A DNA stretch of 64,000 nucleotides from Lytechinus variegatus (Eukaryota > Echinodermata > Echinoidea > Temnopleuroida > Toxopneustidae). A model generated the notes under the pieces. That model searched no databases. It worked only from the letters and a program-made list of their open reading frames with translations, and was not told the origin of the DNA. Each line of letters starts with the position of its first letter. Positions within the stretch are counted from its first letter, which is position 1. This document shows positions 34,990 through 46,309 of this stretch, piece by piece. A program made the translations under genes and the position numbers. The DNA lies in assembly GCF_018143015.1 (NCBI RefSeq), contig NC_054740.1, positions 47,175,422-47,239,421 on the forward strand. The letters are read 5' to 3'.

Positions 34990-35950
34990 AGATCTCAAGT
35001 CGTAACGAAACTCATTTGAAAAAAATGTTTTAGAAACGGCAAGTACAACTCGTATCCTTCAAATGTTAGGGATGATTTCACGTCGTATATATATTTTTGT
35101 GATATTTTTACCTCACACCTCTTTATGAATACGAACCTTCAACAATTCTGAGATTATCATTTCTTATACCTCTTTACCATTCCGTGTGCTCTAAGATCCA
35201 ATCGAATTTCGTATTATTTCGAAAGTGAAGTATCCGATTTTACGTTATAAATCATATCGATTTATACTTCAATACATTTTACGAATCCATATGTTGAAAA
35301 CCTTCAACAAAATTTCTAGATTATTCATACTTTTTATCAAGCCAGGGCGCTCCAATATCCAAGCGAAACTCGTATCTTTCAAAAGCTAATAATGATTTTT
35401 TAACTCCAAATTCTTTACGAATATGTTAAGAACCTTCAACGATTTTACATTATCATTTTCATATAATTTGATCTGGCTAAGGTGCTCCAATATCCAAGCG
35501 AAACTCGTAGCTTTCGAAAGCTAAGAAAAATTATTTTACGTCATAGATCACATGGATATGATTACTTTCTTCCTTAAAACTTTTTACGAATAATTATGTC
35601 AAGAACCTTCAACAAAATTAATAGATTATCAATCATTTTCATACGCTTTAATCAGACCAAGGAGCTCCAATATCCAAGCGCTACTCATATCTTTCAAATG
35701 CTGAGTATGATAATTTCATGTCATAAATCATAGCTGACATTATTACGTCATAACTCTTACGAATAAAGAACCATCAACAATTTCTAGATTATTTTTGTAC
35801 CTTTTTATCAGGGTCTGTGCTCCAACATCGAAGCGAAACTCATATATTTCGGAAGTAAATTTGAGTGATGTTACGTCATGAATCATATCGATATGATTAT
35901 ATTTCAACCTCAAAACTCTTTACGAATTTGTTAAGAACCTACAATTATTT
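34990..35950. repeat. Degenerate 130-150-bp units in copy 2
   Basis: Units share CTCCAATATCCAAGCGAAAC, TCGTATCTTTCAAA, TTACGTCATAAATCAT and AAGAACCTTCAACAA. They are the inverted counterpart of 17690-18215 in copy 1, where part has been replaced. Confidence 0.75.
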
Positions 35951-36947
35951 TTAGATCATTAATTTCAAGTCGTAAATTGGTGATTTCAAGTTCGGTGTTG
36001 ACCTTTTGGTGTTGGTGTATGGTCAATTTTTACACAATTATAACACCAAACATAAAATGAAGATGGTCCCGAAAAGTCAATCGCTAGTTGTTGAGATGAC
36101 AATAATGTGATCTGAATCAGTTATGCAAACTTGAATAAGTTTTAGAGTTAGGGGAGGCAATCAAAATTTCAACACCAACACCATCAAGGCCGGCACCGGA
36201 CTTGAAATATCTCAATCAGATGATTTCCATTTCATAACTCTTTACAAATATGTTAAGGAACTTCAACCATTTTATAGATTATCATTTTATACCCGTTTGT
36301 GTCACGCCAGGATGTCTCTATTATTCCGAAAATGCGTCTTTAATATTTCTTATCGGAGAACATAAATTCTGTTCAAAATGTAAATGGACATTATCTGAAA
36401 TTGTGAAAGCCTCAAGACAATCTTAAAACATGTCCCGCCTTACAATCATGAATAAGAAGAGTTTCCTCTTTACAAAAAAAAACACATTCGGATATTCAAT
36501 GAATGATCTGTGAATGAAACACGCAATATTCTTGTCAGAGTAAAAATGAATTAGCAATGAAAGTCGTCAATACAGTTACATTTCCACTTCAATCCTTTTT
36601 GTTCAGTTTCGCGCAAGGGTGATCATTCCCTTTAAAATCATTTCCTGTTGATGTCTCGCCTTTTTAAAGGTGCGCGCGCATGTCCTGAAACTAGCTTGCG
36701 CATACATCCATCGCGCAAAAACGCGCGTCAAACCAACGGGATCGCGGTGGAAGCATGGAAATCACGTTAGAAGCGGGGATGAAAATCACGACCGCACACG
36801 ATAAAATTACGACCGAGCACGCTAGAATTTGCGTCTCAGTTTTGAGTTTCCCGCTAGAAATCCATTCAAATCCCGTTAGACCATCCCGCACATTTGCTAG
36901 CGTGTTTCACGATCCCGAATGCCAAGTTTCTTTTTCCCTGTAGTGTA

Positions 36948-38610
36948 CCCCTTTCAATATCTCTAACATGCTTCTATACTCCTCAATGTGCCACACACAC
37001 CTTGAGAGAGAAAAAACCCTCAAGAGATATATGGGCAGACATAGCAAACATGGGTCAAAGAAAGAAGCATTAATGGTTCAAGATTATAGGATTCACAGAA
37101 TTTAATGCATATGGTCATTTCCAGCGTAACGGACATGACGTTCAGACAAATTTTTGTAATTCAAAGGTTTATACAGTAGAATTAGCAGTCTTTTGATAAT
37201 TGTTACTAAGCTTATCAGACACATTTAAGTATCAGTTACATACACATAAAATTTCAAATCGTTTTGTTGAACAGTTGCGGAGAAATTGCACTCTTTGTGA
37301 GCGTAACGGACATGACACGAAATGGACGAAGCATTTTTACCTCCTATTGCTTATCAAAATTCCTGTGAATTCTTAGATTGCATGCACCTGACGTTGGTGT
37401 TATTTTAACTGTAAGATCATGCTCTATCCATAAAATGGTATTTAACAACAGTTTTGCAGTGCATTCTGTATTCCTAGCTCAAAATGTAGCATAACGGACA
37501 TGACACACGAAGCGTAACGGACATGATAGTTTTGTCCACTTTTTGTAAGCGAATATAATTATTTTATTACAAGATATGGTACAAGTCTAATTGTTTACAT
37601 GTTAAGGTTAGAGACACATATCATAACTGGTAATCTGTAATATCTCCTATTATTTTGCAATTTGAGAGGGGGTCTTTTTGTACAATATTTATAAAACAAA
37701 AAAATATTTAGAAAATTTTATTTTACACCGGTTAACAACAGTTAATTAGTATATTCCAGTTACTACCATCCACCACACCTAATTAAAGGAGAAAAGGTTG
37801 ATAGAAAAGATTATTTTTTATTCATGCCCTAATATTTGATAATATACTTAGCGTAACGGACATGACACCCTTACGAAGTGAACTTCAGCACTTTTGAAAA
37901 TGAAAGAAATATGAATAATGAATGTAATTATGTAACAGCAAAGTACCTTTACTAACTTTCTAAAGAAAAACATGTAGATATTATTAGCAGGTATCATTAA
38001 TTTAATAGCTATAGCCTAAGTGATAATTTTATATTCAATACAATGTTTATCATACCACTACGGCACACTGAGAAGACCAAATCTCATTTTTTGTGCGAAG
38101 AAAACAAAATGTACCAGACCTGTATAAATCCAAGAACATATTATGGAATGTATTGTATGATAAAGAACATGTACTAGTGTTAATGTCAGTTTTAAGATTA
38201 CAAAAAATGGTATTGAAAAGTATTTTAATAAAAATTTAATAGCAATACCTGGAAACCGGTCTTTCATTATCAATTACGTATGAGTTTAAAGGTAATCGGA
38301 ATGTTTGTAAATAGCTTCTGAGATTTTTTTTCATTCAAAATAACTATCATCCTGAGTATAATCATCCTTTCATCAAATCTTGGATGTTCTAAATCTTACG
38401 ATCTTGATTGCTGACAAATGTGGCTGTATCTAATTTTGTTGTATTGTCCGTGCTGCTTGTGTACAATTGAAGATACATCACTCAAATCGTGATTATGGCT
38501 GACCAAAATACTATGATGTCATAATTTATTGATCGCGCCACATTCTTTCCACGGCCCCTTTGCTTTGTGATACTGCAAAGAAATGCCACTGTAGATTCAT
38601 GGATTCATAG
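36948..38610. other. AT-rich stretch with recurring GCGTAACGGACATGAC motif
   Basis: No gene is recognised. The 16-base motif GCGTAACGGACATGAC occurs at 37124, 37301, 37489 (one base changed), 37512 (last base changed) and 37851, all on the plus strand. The same motif appears twice on the minus strand at 46522-46558. The intervening sequence is unrelated between copies. Confidence 0.7.
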
Positions 38611-38620
38611 AGCTACATCA

Positions 38621-38805
38621 TGTAACACAGATATCCGAATAGAAACTTGCTTTTAAATGTGAGCCCATGCCATCACTGAAGAAGTACATGTAGAGGATGG
38701 TGAAAGTCGTGTAACACAGATATAATATCCGAATACAAACTTGCTTTTAAATGTGAGCCCATGCCATCACTGAAGAAGTACATGTAGAGGATGGTGAAAG
38801 TCGGA
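38621..38805. repeat. Tandem duplication, 89-bp unit
   Basis: TGTAACACAGATATCCGAAT through GAGGATGGTGAAAGTCG occurs at 38621-38709 and again at 38710-38805, nearly identical apart from a 5-base insertion in the second copy. Recent by its identity. Confidence 0.9.
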
Positions 38806-39128
38806 TACTTTGAAGTAATATCATCAATGATCATGAATTCACAAGTTGGAGTTTTAGGGACCGACCACTTGACCAAAGGTCTGCGAGGCCGAGGGTCCGC
38901 GAGACCGAGGGACCGCGAGACCGCGAGACCGAAGGTCCGCGGTCGAGTGGCCGCGGTCGAGTGGTTTAAGACGCCTCGTTGCAGTGGCGTAACAGGTGCC
39001 TTTTAACGGGGGGGGGTGCCAAATAATTCCCGGTAACTATATAGAATCAGTGGCGTTGCTAGGATTTCAGGACTCATGAGAAAGAGACACATATCTCACC
39101 AACAAATTATAATGCGAGCACGCCTGCT

Positions 39129-39150
39129 CACCACCGCCCTAGCGGTGGTG
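39129..39150. repeat. Perfect 9-bp hairpin (CACCACCGC)
   Basis: CACCACCGC, four spacer bases CCTA, then GCGGTGGTG. It is GC-rich and isolated, just before the AATCCGAAAACG array. It may be a terminus or terminator-like structure of a repeat. Confidence 0.7.
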
Positions 39151-39169
39151 CGAAACACGCGCATACATT

Positions 39170-39580
39170 CGTAATTCCGAAGCTTCGTAATTCCGAAGGT
39201 TCGGTTATTCCGAAGGTTCGTTTTTCCGGAGGTTCGTCAATCCGAAAACGAAATAAGGTTCGTAATTCCGAAGGTTCGCCAATCCGAAAACAAAATAAGG
39301 TTCGTAATTCCGAAGGTTCGTTAATCCGAAAACGAAATAAGGTTCGTAATTCCGAAGGTTCGTTAATCCGAAAACAAAATGAGGTTCGTAATTCCGAAGG
39401 TTCGTCAATCCGAAAACGAAATAAGGTTCGTTAATCCGAAAACGAAATAAGGTTCGTTAATCCGAAAACGAAATAAGGTTCGTAATTCCGAAGGTTCGTT
39501 AATCCGAAAATGAAATAAGGTTCGTTAATCCGAAAATTGAATAAGGTTTGTATTTCCGAAAATAAAAAAGATTCATTTTG
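39170..39580. repeat. AATCCGAAAACGAAATAAGG array (left)
   Basis: About 15 units alternate TTCGTAATTCCGAAGG with TTCGTTAATCCGAAAACGAAATAAGG. The block starts ATTCGTAATTCCGAAGCTTCG. The same start and units appear at 58566 (same orientation) and 63600-63815 (inverted). ORFs through it are repeat artefacts. Confidence 0.9.
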
Positions 39581-40047
39581 GTAACAAAAACGGTGTTGTC
39601 ATTACAAGATTACACGATATTATGCAATGACGATCGATGATACATGCATGTGTTGTGGCCAAAAGCATGTATTTCATTAAGAATAGGCGCCCTGATCAAG
39701 CATAGGCTAATTTCGATTTTATCTGAGCAATTGCTGCCTAAGCAAATGGTTTAAAGATGCAGGGGATCAAGTGTGTTGGTCGCGTGCGAGTAACCTCTAG
39801 ATAATAGGATTTGTATTGGAGGGGATGTCATTTTTAATAACAGCTTCTGCTGGTAATAAAAATAATACTATAATAATGATCCTTGTGAGATGATGAAAGC
39901 ACGAATCGCAAGCTCAAACTAGTAGACATTTCATGTAACAAGACGTGAACTTAAACATTCTGAGCAGTTTTTTAATCGTGAGAAAGATGTGTATCTTTCT
40001 AAAGAATTAACTCGAGGGCGAGCTGTAATTTATTTATATACTGACCT

Positions 40048-40203
40048 GGGGCCCGTTGCATAAAACTTTTTACCTGAGAAAACTCGGTTGTTTTTACCGG
40101 AGTTTTTGATCTGTGCTAAAGTCAATGGCGGAAATCAGACTAACCTTAGTTAAAGTTAGTTTTCACCAGAGTTTTCTCAGGTAAAAAGCTTTATGCAACA
40201 GGC
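40048..40203. mobile_element. 156-bp palindromic MITE (GGGGCCCGTTGCATAAAAC)
   Basis: GGGGCCCGTTGCATAAAAC and TTTTTACCTGAGAAAACTC are matched by GAGTTTTCTCAGGTAAAAAG and CTTTATGCAACAGGC. It is near-palindromic throughout, with a short centre. A second copy lies at 63011-63165, at the mirrored place in the inverted arm. Confidence 0.8.
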
Positions 40204-40204
40204 T

Positions 40205-40700
40205 TCTAAGTAATCTTTTAAGGACTGCATTTAGTGACTCATGAATAGAATATATATCTCACGAACTAAATAATGAGAGCACGAACCGCAAGCTTAAAAT
40301 TTGTGATATTCCACCTGAAAACTGGACATTTTATATTTTTTGTAACCAGGAATAGAATGAGTTCCTCAATAAACAATACTTGATGCGAGCGAGAAACGTG
40401 AGCCACAATTTTCTGATTTTCCAACCTGAAAACTGGACATTCTAAGCATTCTTGTAAAAATAATATTAGCTGGGAGAACAGTTTTCAGAACTGAAGTGGC
40501 TTCCCTGGGTAAATAATATCTATATCATTATTATCATTGTAGGCCTACATGAAATTTCCAAAAGTTTGAGCAAAAAAAAAACCTCCCGCTTCGATTTGCA
40601 ATAATATTTGGTTGGATATACATCTTGTTCTTCATTAAAAACATCCATTAAACTGTCAATTTTTTCAGATTGAAATATCAAAATTTTCAGCTCGCACGCT
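40205..40700. repeat. GCGAGC-family units in the left arm
   Basis: Degenerate 110-bp units have cores AATGAGAGCACGAACCGC (about 40267), GATGCGAGCGAGAAACG (about 40382) and a complementary core near 40682. Shared words include CCTGAAAACTGGACATT and ACCAGGAATAGAATGAG. The stretch 39165-40575 matches 62625-63815 in reverse. Confidence 0.75.
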
Positions 40701-42129
40701 TGCGTCAATTGTTTATTTAGTTACCCATCTTCATTGTTATCAAAATGCTTGGAATATCAAGCTTTCAACAGGCAACCGGTGAACGGAAAAAAAGTCGGTC
40801 TCGCGGACCTTCGGCCTCGCGGGCCTTCGGCCTCGCGGACCCTCGGTCTAGCGGACCTTTGGTCTAGCGGGCTGTCACCGAGTTTTATCATGCTCCAAAC
40901 TGTCAGTGCAAAAACCTAAGATAATCAAACGTTTGTTCAAATACAAATGATGCAGATTGTGATCTGAGTATCTAGCTGCATCTTATCCTAATATTATGTA
41001 GTGTGGTACGGTATGTCACTGACACAGCTCCCGTAGGACTAGCGTGTCAAAATTGATTTTTTGGTTGTTTTGGCTTCAATAGGGTCCCCTTAGACCAAAA
41101 ACGATGGGGGTCAAATTTTCAGACCCCTCCTTCCCTTTGTGGGGGGTCCTTTTTGGCGCCATATTGGCCTGTACAAAGCCCAATAGGATAATCCATTGTT
41201 TTCAACCTACTCACTTTTCTTTGCCAATTATATTTTAAAGTTGTCTGAGGTGTATGAGAATGAATATTTGATGATGTTGTGATGTCAATGTTTTTTAACT
41301 TTTACCATACTGGGGCGGACTTTACAAAAAATGCCCCAAAATTGTAAAATATTGCCCCCAAAATATTATTTTTCCTTTTTTGGCACTAAAATTAGGACAA
41401 AAGGATTACAAAATGAAATGAATATGTCTTGTTATACAATCCAACAACAGAGGAATATGTCACATGTAATGTTTATCATTATTTTTGGTCAATTGATGTA
41501 AAAATCATCCCCATTTCAGGATTTTATGCAGTGAAAACCTTACTACAACACGAGAGGGCGCCAAATGATGAGCACTTCCCTAAAAAAAAATCAAATTCTA
41601 GGCACTATGATTTTATCAATAAATTTGAAAGCTGACATATTTCAAGAGCAATTATTTCCAATGCCAATTCATAGTATGGGCATCTAATTTGTTTTGATTC
41701 TCCCGTGGGGGGGGGGGGGGCAAATGGCTGCCTTGGGCTAAAATAAAAATCCTGGATTTTTTGTTACTTAAGTGACCTTAATTTGGTTTCTATTCAAAGA
41801 TTTTTAAGGGTGAAGAAGTATATCGGGAAAAGTTACAAGGACTCAGAAATCCAAGATGGCTTCCAAAAATGGAGTTTGAAATTGCTGTTGCTGCTGGAAA
41901 AACCGATATAGTTTGTTCAATATCCGGGAATATGAATGTGTGTGACTACCATGGAAAAGTGAGTCTAATAATACATTAGAATAAGTTACAAGGAGAGTCG
42001 TTGGTCGAGTATGTTAAACAATAGAGTATAAAATAGCCACTGTTATTTACAAGTGGACATGTAATAATATCCATCAAGAATATGGTTTCATGTTTAAACC
42101 ATGATTTTTAAGGTCAGAAAATTAGTTAC

Positions 42130-42360
42130 AACCGTTCGAGTGTTGTGGCCCAGTGGATTGGTCTTTTGACTTTGAAAGGGTCGTGGGTTCGAATCCCAGT
42201 CATGGCATAGTTTCATTCTGCAAGAAATTTATCAACATTGTGATGCACTCAACCCAGGTGAGGTAAATGGGTACCCGGTAGAAAGTCCCTGAATGCGGGA
42301 AGGAATTCCTTGAATGCTAAAGCGCCTAGGCAGCCCATCTAAGGCAGGGGTAATAATAAT
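42130..42360 (+). mobile_element. tRNA-derived SINE
   Basis: Box A-like GTTGTGGCCCAGTGG and intact box B GGGTTCGAATCCCAG (about 42185) are followed by CAACCCAGGTGAGGTAAATGG, GTACCCGGTAGAAAGTC and CTAAAGCGCCTAGGCAGCCC, ending in AATAATAATGG. It is shorter than the SINE at 15989 but shares the GGGTACCCGGTAG block. Inserted in the foldback element. Confidence 0.8.
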
Positions 42361-43405
42361 GGCAAGGCCCGCTGGGAGAACAGTTTTTAGAACTGAAGTG
42401 GCTTCCCTAGGTAAATATACCTATATTATTAATATTACCATATCATAACAAGGACAGTCATTGGTCTATGTCGGAAAATCCAAGATGTCGTGAAGAAATC
42501 TGAGTCTAGAGTGAATGCTGTTACTTAAAAATGGACATCGTTCATTTAAAATTCACCAAGGACATGATTTTGGTGTCCACTCAATGGTTTCATGATTATA
42601 ATAATACTTTCGATTAAATACAAAGATACATGCACTTGTCCATTTTGCCTAAAAATCCAAGAAAGTTTTCAAAATGGCATCTAAAATGATTCCTAAAACT
42701 CATTAATAATGGTCAGAGTTTATACAATATTAATATGTGAGGAATAATTTGGATGTCTACATGGTGGTATAAAGGGTTAGATAATACATTCAACAAATAA
42801 CAATGATATTTAGTTTTCCATTTTGTCTAAAATCCATGGTAGATTAAAAAAATTCATCAAGTGGGTGCTATTACAAACTCATGAATCAATATGATAACTT
42901 ATCCCATATAAGTGTAGGCACCAAAATATTTCTCACAGGTTGGTATTGTTTGAATTATGTCTCCACTTTTAAGTAACAGTAGTCATTTTGGAACCCATTT
43001 TTTAAAGCCCACTTGGATTTTAAGGCAAAATGGATAACTGCATAGTCATTGTAGCCAGTCCTTAATATGTATTTTTAATTTCAACTCTTGAAATACTAGT
43101 GTAGCTAGACACCAAAATAATATCCCCAGGTGTATGTTTAATGTTCTATATCCACTTTTAAACTAATAGCAGTCATTTAAGCAATCTTGGATTTTTGATA
43201 AACTTCACATCCGACTGTTCTTTCAACTTGAAACAATACTTGATCCTTTAAACTCTAGTGTAGACACCAAAATCAAATCCACAATGTGCATTTCTAATGA
43301 ACTATGTCTACTTTTAAGAACCACAGTCAATTTAGACCCTGCATTTTGGAGGCCATATCGCATTTTTTTGACATAGCAGACCACTGACAGCCCTTATTTA
43401 CTTAT

Positions 43406-43655
43406 CCAAATGTCTTATTTGACCCTTGAAACCATTGGTTAAGACACCAAACTGGGGGCCGTTTCATAAAGCTGTTCATAAATTAAGAGTAACTTTAAGA
43501 ACGACTGGTGATCCTTTCTTACGCGCTAAACCAAATGTCTTATTTGACCCTTGAAACCATTGGTTTAGACACCAAACTGGGGGCCGTTTCATAAAGCTGT
43601 TCATAAATTAAGAGTAACTTTAAGAACGACTGGTGATCCTTTCTTACGCGCTAAA
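43406..43655. repeat. 125-bp tandem duplication spanning a MITE end
   Basis: CCAAATGTCTTATTTGACCC through CTTACGCGCTAAA occurs twice in succession (43406-43530, 43531-43655), differing at about one base (GGTTAAGAC or GGTTTAGAC). Each copy joins foldback sequence to the left half of the MITE. Confidence 0.9.
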
Positions 43656-43745
43656 CCATCTCCTATGGTGTATACCATTTACCAAAAGAAAGGATCACCA
43701 GTCGTTCTTAAAGTCGTCTTATCTTATGAACAGCTTTATGAAACA
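43579..43745. mobile_element. Palindromic MITE (GGGGGCCGTTTCATAAAGC)
   Basis: GGCCGTTTCATAAAGCTGTTC and TTTAAGAACGACTGGTGATCC are mirrored by GGATCACCAGTCGTTCTTAAA and GAACAGCTTTATGAAAC. A short centre carries GGTGTATACCATT. The left half is also present alone one repeat unit upstream. Confidence 0.8.
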
Positions 43746-43764
43746 CCCACCTGATATCTCCCAG

Positions 43765-44539
43765 TAGGGACAGTGATTTTCCGTTTCTAAAAATTGCCTT
43801 TTCCGTTTCAGAAAATCTCAAATTCCGTTTCAGCCTGTCTGAAAACGGAAATTCTGTTTCCCCATAGACTTTGTGTACAAGAAAAATTAACAATTCCGTT
43901 TACATAGAAAACCAATACGCAACGAGTAGCGATGTCAAAATGCTAGCGCTGCTCAAAATTTGCATCTACCAATGTACTAACATCGCTTTAAAATCCATAT
44001 TAATCGAAGAGATTCGAGCTAAAAAAATATTTAGGGAAACATAATCAACATGAATATATTCTCACCTTTCATATTATTAGCATTTTATTGTTGAATGGGA
44101 TTTTATCGCTGATTTGGGGACTTTTCGGACATCGTTTTGAGCAGTCGACGACTTCCGAATATCCGCCATTTTGGATTTGATGAATCACCGTGATCCTTAT
44201 ATTATGACCGAACGCAGAGGGCAGCAACACACAGCCGGATTCTGCCTTCTATGCGGACGTAAGTGTAAACTAATTTGGATACGATCGAGTGATTGAGAGG
44301 CTCGAGTGTAGTTACGATGTGTTGATTGTCATGATTGTTGTTGCAAAGTGAGATCGTGTTTTTTCAGTTGATATTCGTATTTTGTTGAGGATTTGGGATT
44401 AATTTCTGTTGCTTTTTGTGCATTTTGAGAAAAAACATGTTTTCCGTGATTTTCCGTTTGAAAAGCCACTTTCCGTTTCAAACAGCCGATTCCGTGAATT
44501 CCGTCCGTTTTCCGCGATCGCGGAAAATCACTGTCCCTA
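43765..44539 (+). mobile_element. hAT-like element, 775 bp, 6-bp target duplication TCCCAG
   Basis: The ends TAGGGACAGTGATTTTCCG and CGGAAAATCACTGTCCCTA are exact inverted repeats over 19 bases, flanked by TCCCAG on both sides (43759-43764, 44540-44545). The word TTTTCCGTTTC or its variants repeats at least five times within 150 bases of the left end and three to four times near the right end. Such subterminal words are typical transposase-binding sites of hAT elements. The interior has a promoter-like GCCATTTTGG and a short first-exon-like frame at 44204. Confidence 0.75.
44204..44258 (+). CDS. First-exon-like remnant in the hAT-like element
   Basis: ATG 44204 opens MTERRGQQHTAGFCLLCG and runs directly into a strong donor, C|GTAAGTG, at 44259. 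CLLCG would be the first half of a C-x2-C zinc finger, consistent with the N-terminal BED finger of a hAT transposase whose remaining exons were lost. At only 18 residues it is suggestive rather than proven. Confidence 0.3.
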
Positions 44540-46309
44540 TCCCAGGTCGATATGAAATGAACTTTGTCCGCCTTAAGTATCAGCAGCCATTTTAAGATCA
44601 TTTTTTGGAATTCATCTTTGATTTTTGGACATACCAGACCACTGACTGTCCTTGTAACTTATCCTTATATATTACTTAACCCAAACCAGTGGTTTAAAAT
44701 TAAACATCGAAATCACATTTCCATGGACGATATAGAATCAGCTATGTCTGCTTTAATTTTAGCAGCCATTTCAGAATAATTTTTTTGAAGCCATCATGGA
44801 TTTTTGGACCCACCAGACCACTCACTGTCCTTGTAACTTTTTTCCAATTTACTACTTCACCCTTAAAATCATTGAATCAAAACCAAATTGCGGATTTTTA
44901 GCACACGGCAGGCTTTTTTTATGCCATCTTATATTTTCCAGGTATCCTGGGGTCCTTATATTCACTCTACCCTGTGTCAAATTATTTTAACTCCTAGACC
45001 ATGGAGTATGAAACTAATTAGGATTCTAGGATGGATAATGAGTGAGTCGTATTCATTAATTTTAAGTGAATGGTGGCCATCTTGGATACTATCTTGAAAA
45101 TAACCACTTTCCCTGATGCAGATTTTTGTAGATTATATTATTCCTGAGGTCAATTAGTACTAACAACTGTTGAAAAACAATGTAAGTTCGGAAGTTCTCT
45201 AAACATCACGTTATTTCAATAATGAATATGTGCATATGTGCGTGTGTGTGGGGGGGGGCTAAAATTATATTTTATGTGTTTTTTCTGTCTATCATTAATT
45301 GGAAATTAGCCGAGAAGTACGTAATTGACAATTCAAATAGAAGTCCTTTAATCGTAAATGGTACTCTAGAACGAGTGGCCGAATGGTGAAAGTTGTATGC
45401 CAGTCATTGGGGGGGGGGGGGGAGTAGGGGATATGGTTGGTAGGATGCTCGTCTAACTTGAAGCCTTCAGATATAGGCATTTTAGCTGTCTAGGGATGAG
45501 AAAATACCATAAAATAATTCATTGTTTAACCGGGCGCAAAATTACTAATACTCCTGATTTTAGTGGGTCTCGATATAGGTGACACCCCCCCCTCAGGCAG
45601 TTGGTGAGGGTGGGGAAAATTGGAACCTTTCATTTCTTGATAGATTGGGCCCAAGTGAATCAAAAAAAAAAAAAATTTGGCAAAAAAATCCTGCAGGAAC
45701 TGTGTCATGATATACCGTACCACACTAATATCATGATAAGTTATGGCGCCCTCTAGTGTTGTAGTTAGGTTGTCACTGCATAAAATCCTGAAATGGGGGT
45801 GACTTTTACATTAATTTACCAATAATAATCATATAAATTACATGTGATGTATTCCTCTGTTATTGAACTGTACAACAAGACATACGTGTATGCACTTCAT
45901 TTTGTAATCTTTTTGTCCTAATTCTAGTGCCTAAAAGGGGGAAAATTACATTTTTGGGGTAATATTTTACAATTTTGGGGCATTTTTCGCAAAATCCGCC
46001 CCCTGTATGGCAAAAGTGAAAAAATACTGACTTCACAACATCATCAAATATTCATTCTTGTACACCTCAGACAACTAAAAAAATAAAATTGGCGAAAAAA
46101 AGTGAGAAATAAGGTTGAAAACAATGGATTATCCTATTGGGCTTTGTACAGGCCTAATATGGCGCCAAAAAGGACCCCCACAAAGGGAAGGAGGGGTCTG
46201 AAAATTTGACCCCTATCGTTTTTGGTCTAAGGGGACCCTATTGAAGCCAAAACAACCAAAAAATCAATTTTGGCACGCTAGTCCTACGGGATGACACACC
46301 ATACCGCAC

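Larger units (their letters stand above)
23646..36945 (-). mobile_element. CACTA-ended DNA transposon, copy 2 (13.3 kb with insertions)
   Basis: This is the inverted sister of 16693-22834, with the same ends (CACTACAGGG at 23646, CCCTGTAGTG to 36945) and TA on both sides. Matching blocks run in reverse order: 22480-22834 to 23646-23995, the AACAGAAAATGATGG array to 24000-33330, 19990-20400 to 33300-33730, 19100-19340 to 33800-34020 and 34540-34600, and 16693-18215 to about 35430-36945. Three later insertions (24270-29285, 30726-32451, 34038-34533) total about 7.2 kb. Subtracting them leaves about 6.05 kb, close to copy 1. No transposase frame remains. Confidence 0.75.
38871..40868. mobile_element. 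2.0-kb foldback with GC-rich GGTCCGCGAGACCGA ends
   Basis: GACCAAAGGTCTGCGAGGCC at 38871, followed by tandem GAGGGTCCGCGAGACC units, is mirrored by GCCTCGCGGACCCTCGG-type units ending ACCTTTGGTC at 40864. The terminal units are about 13-14 bases long and GC-rich, unlike the AT-rich interior. The interior holds a GCGAGC-repeat arm and an AATCCGAAAACG array. Either it is one foldback that captured them, or the GC-rich tandem formed independently at both sides. Confidence 0.6.
41001..46309. mobile_element. 5.3-kb foldback element (GTGTGGTACGGTATGTC ends)
   Basis: The left end GTGTGGTACGGTATGTCAC and right end GTGTGTCATCCC-complement (ATGACACACCATACCGCAC) are inverted, with TA on each side. Homology continues inward for about 600 bases (41030-41700 against 45735-46290: GGCTTCAATAGGGTCCCC, GGGGTCAAATTTTCAGACCC, TTGGCGCCATATTGGCC). 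The centre is made of degenerate 160-190-bp units (GTAGACACCAAAAT, CCACTTTTAAG-AACAGCAGTC, CAGACCACTGAC), inverted about 42900. A second right-type terminus (ATACCGTACCACAC, to 45725, followed by TA) lies inside, so a shorter related element may be nested. It hosts a SINE, a palindromic MITE and a hAT-like element. No coding is visible. Confidence 0.7.
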
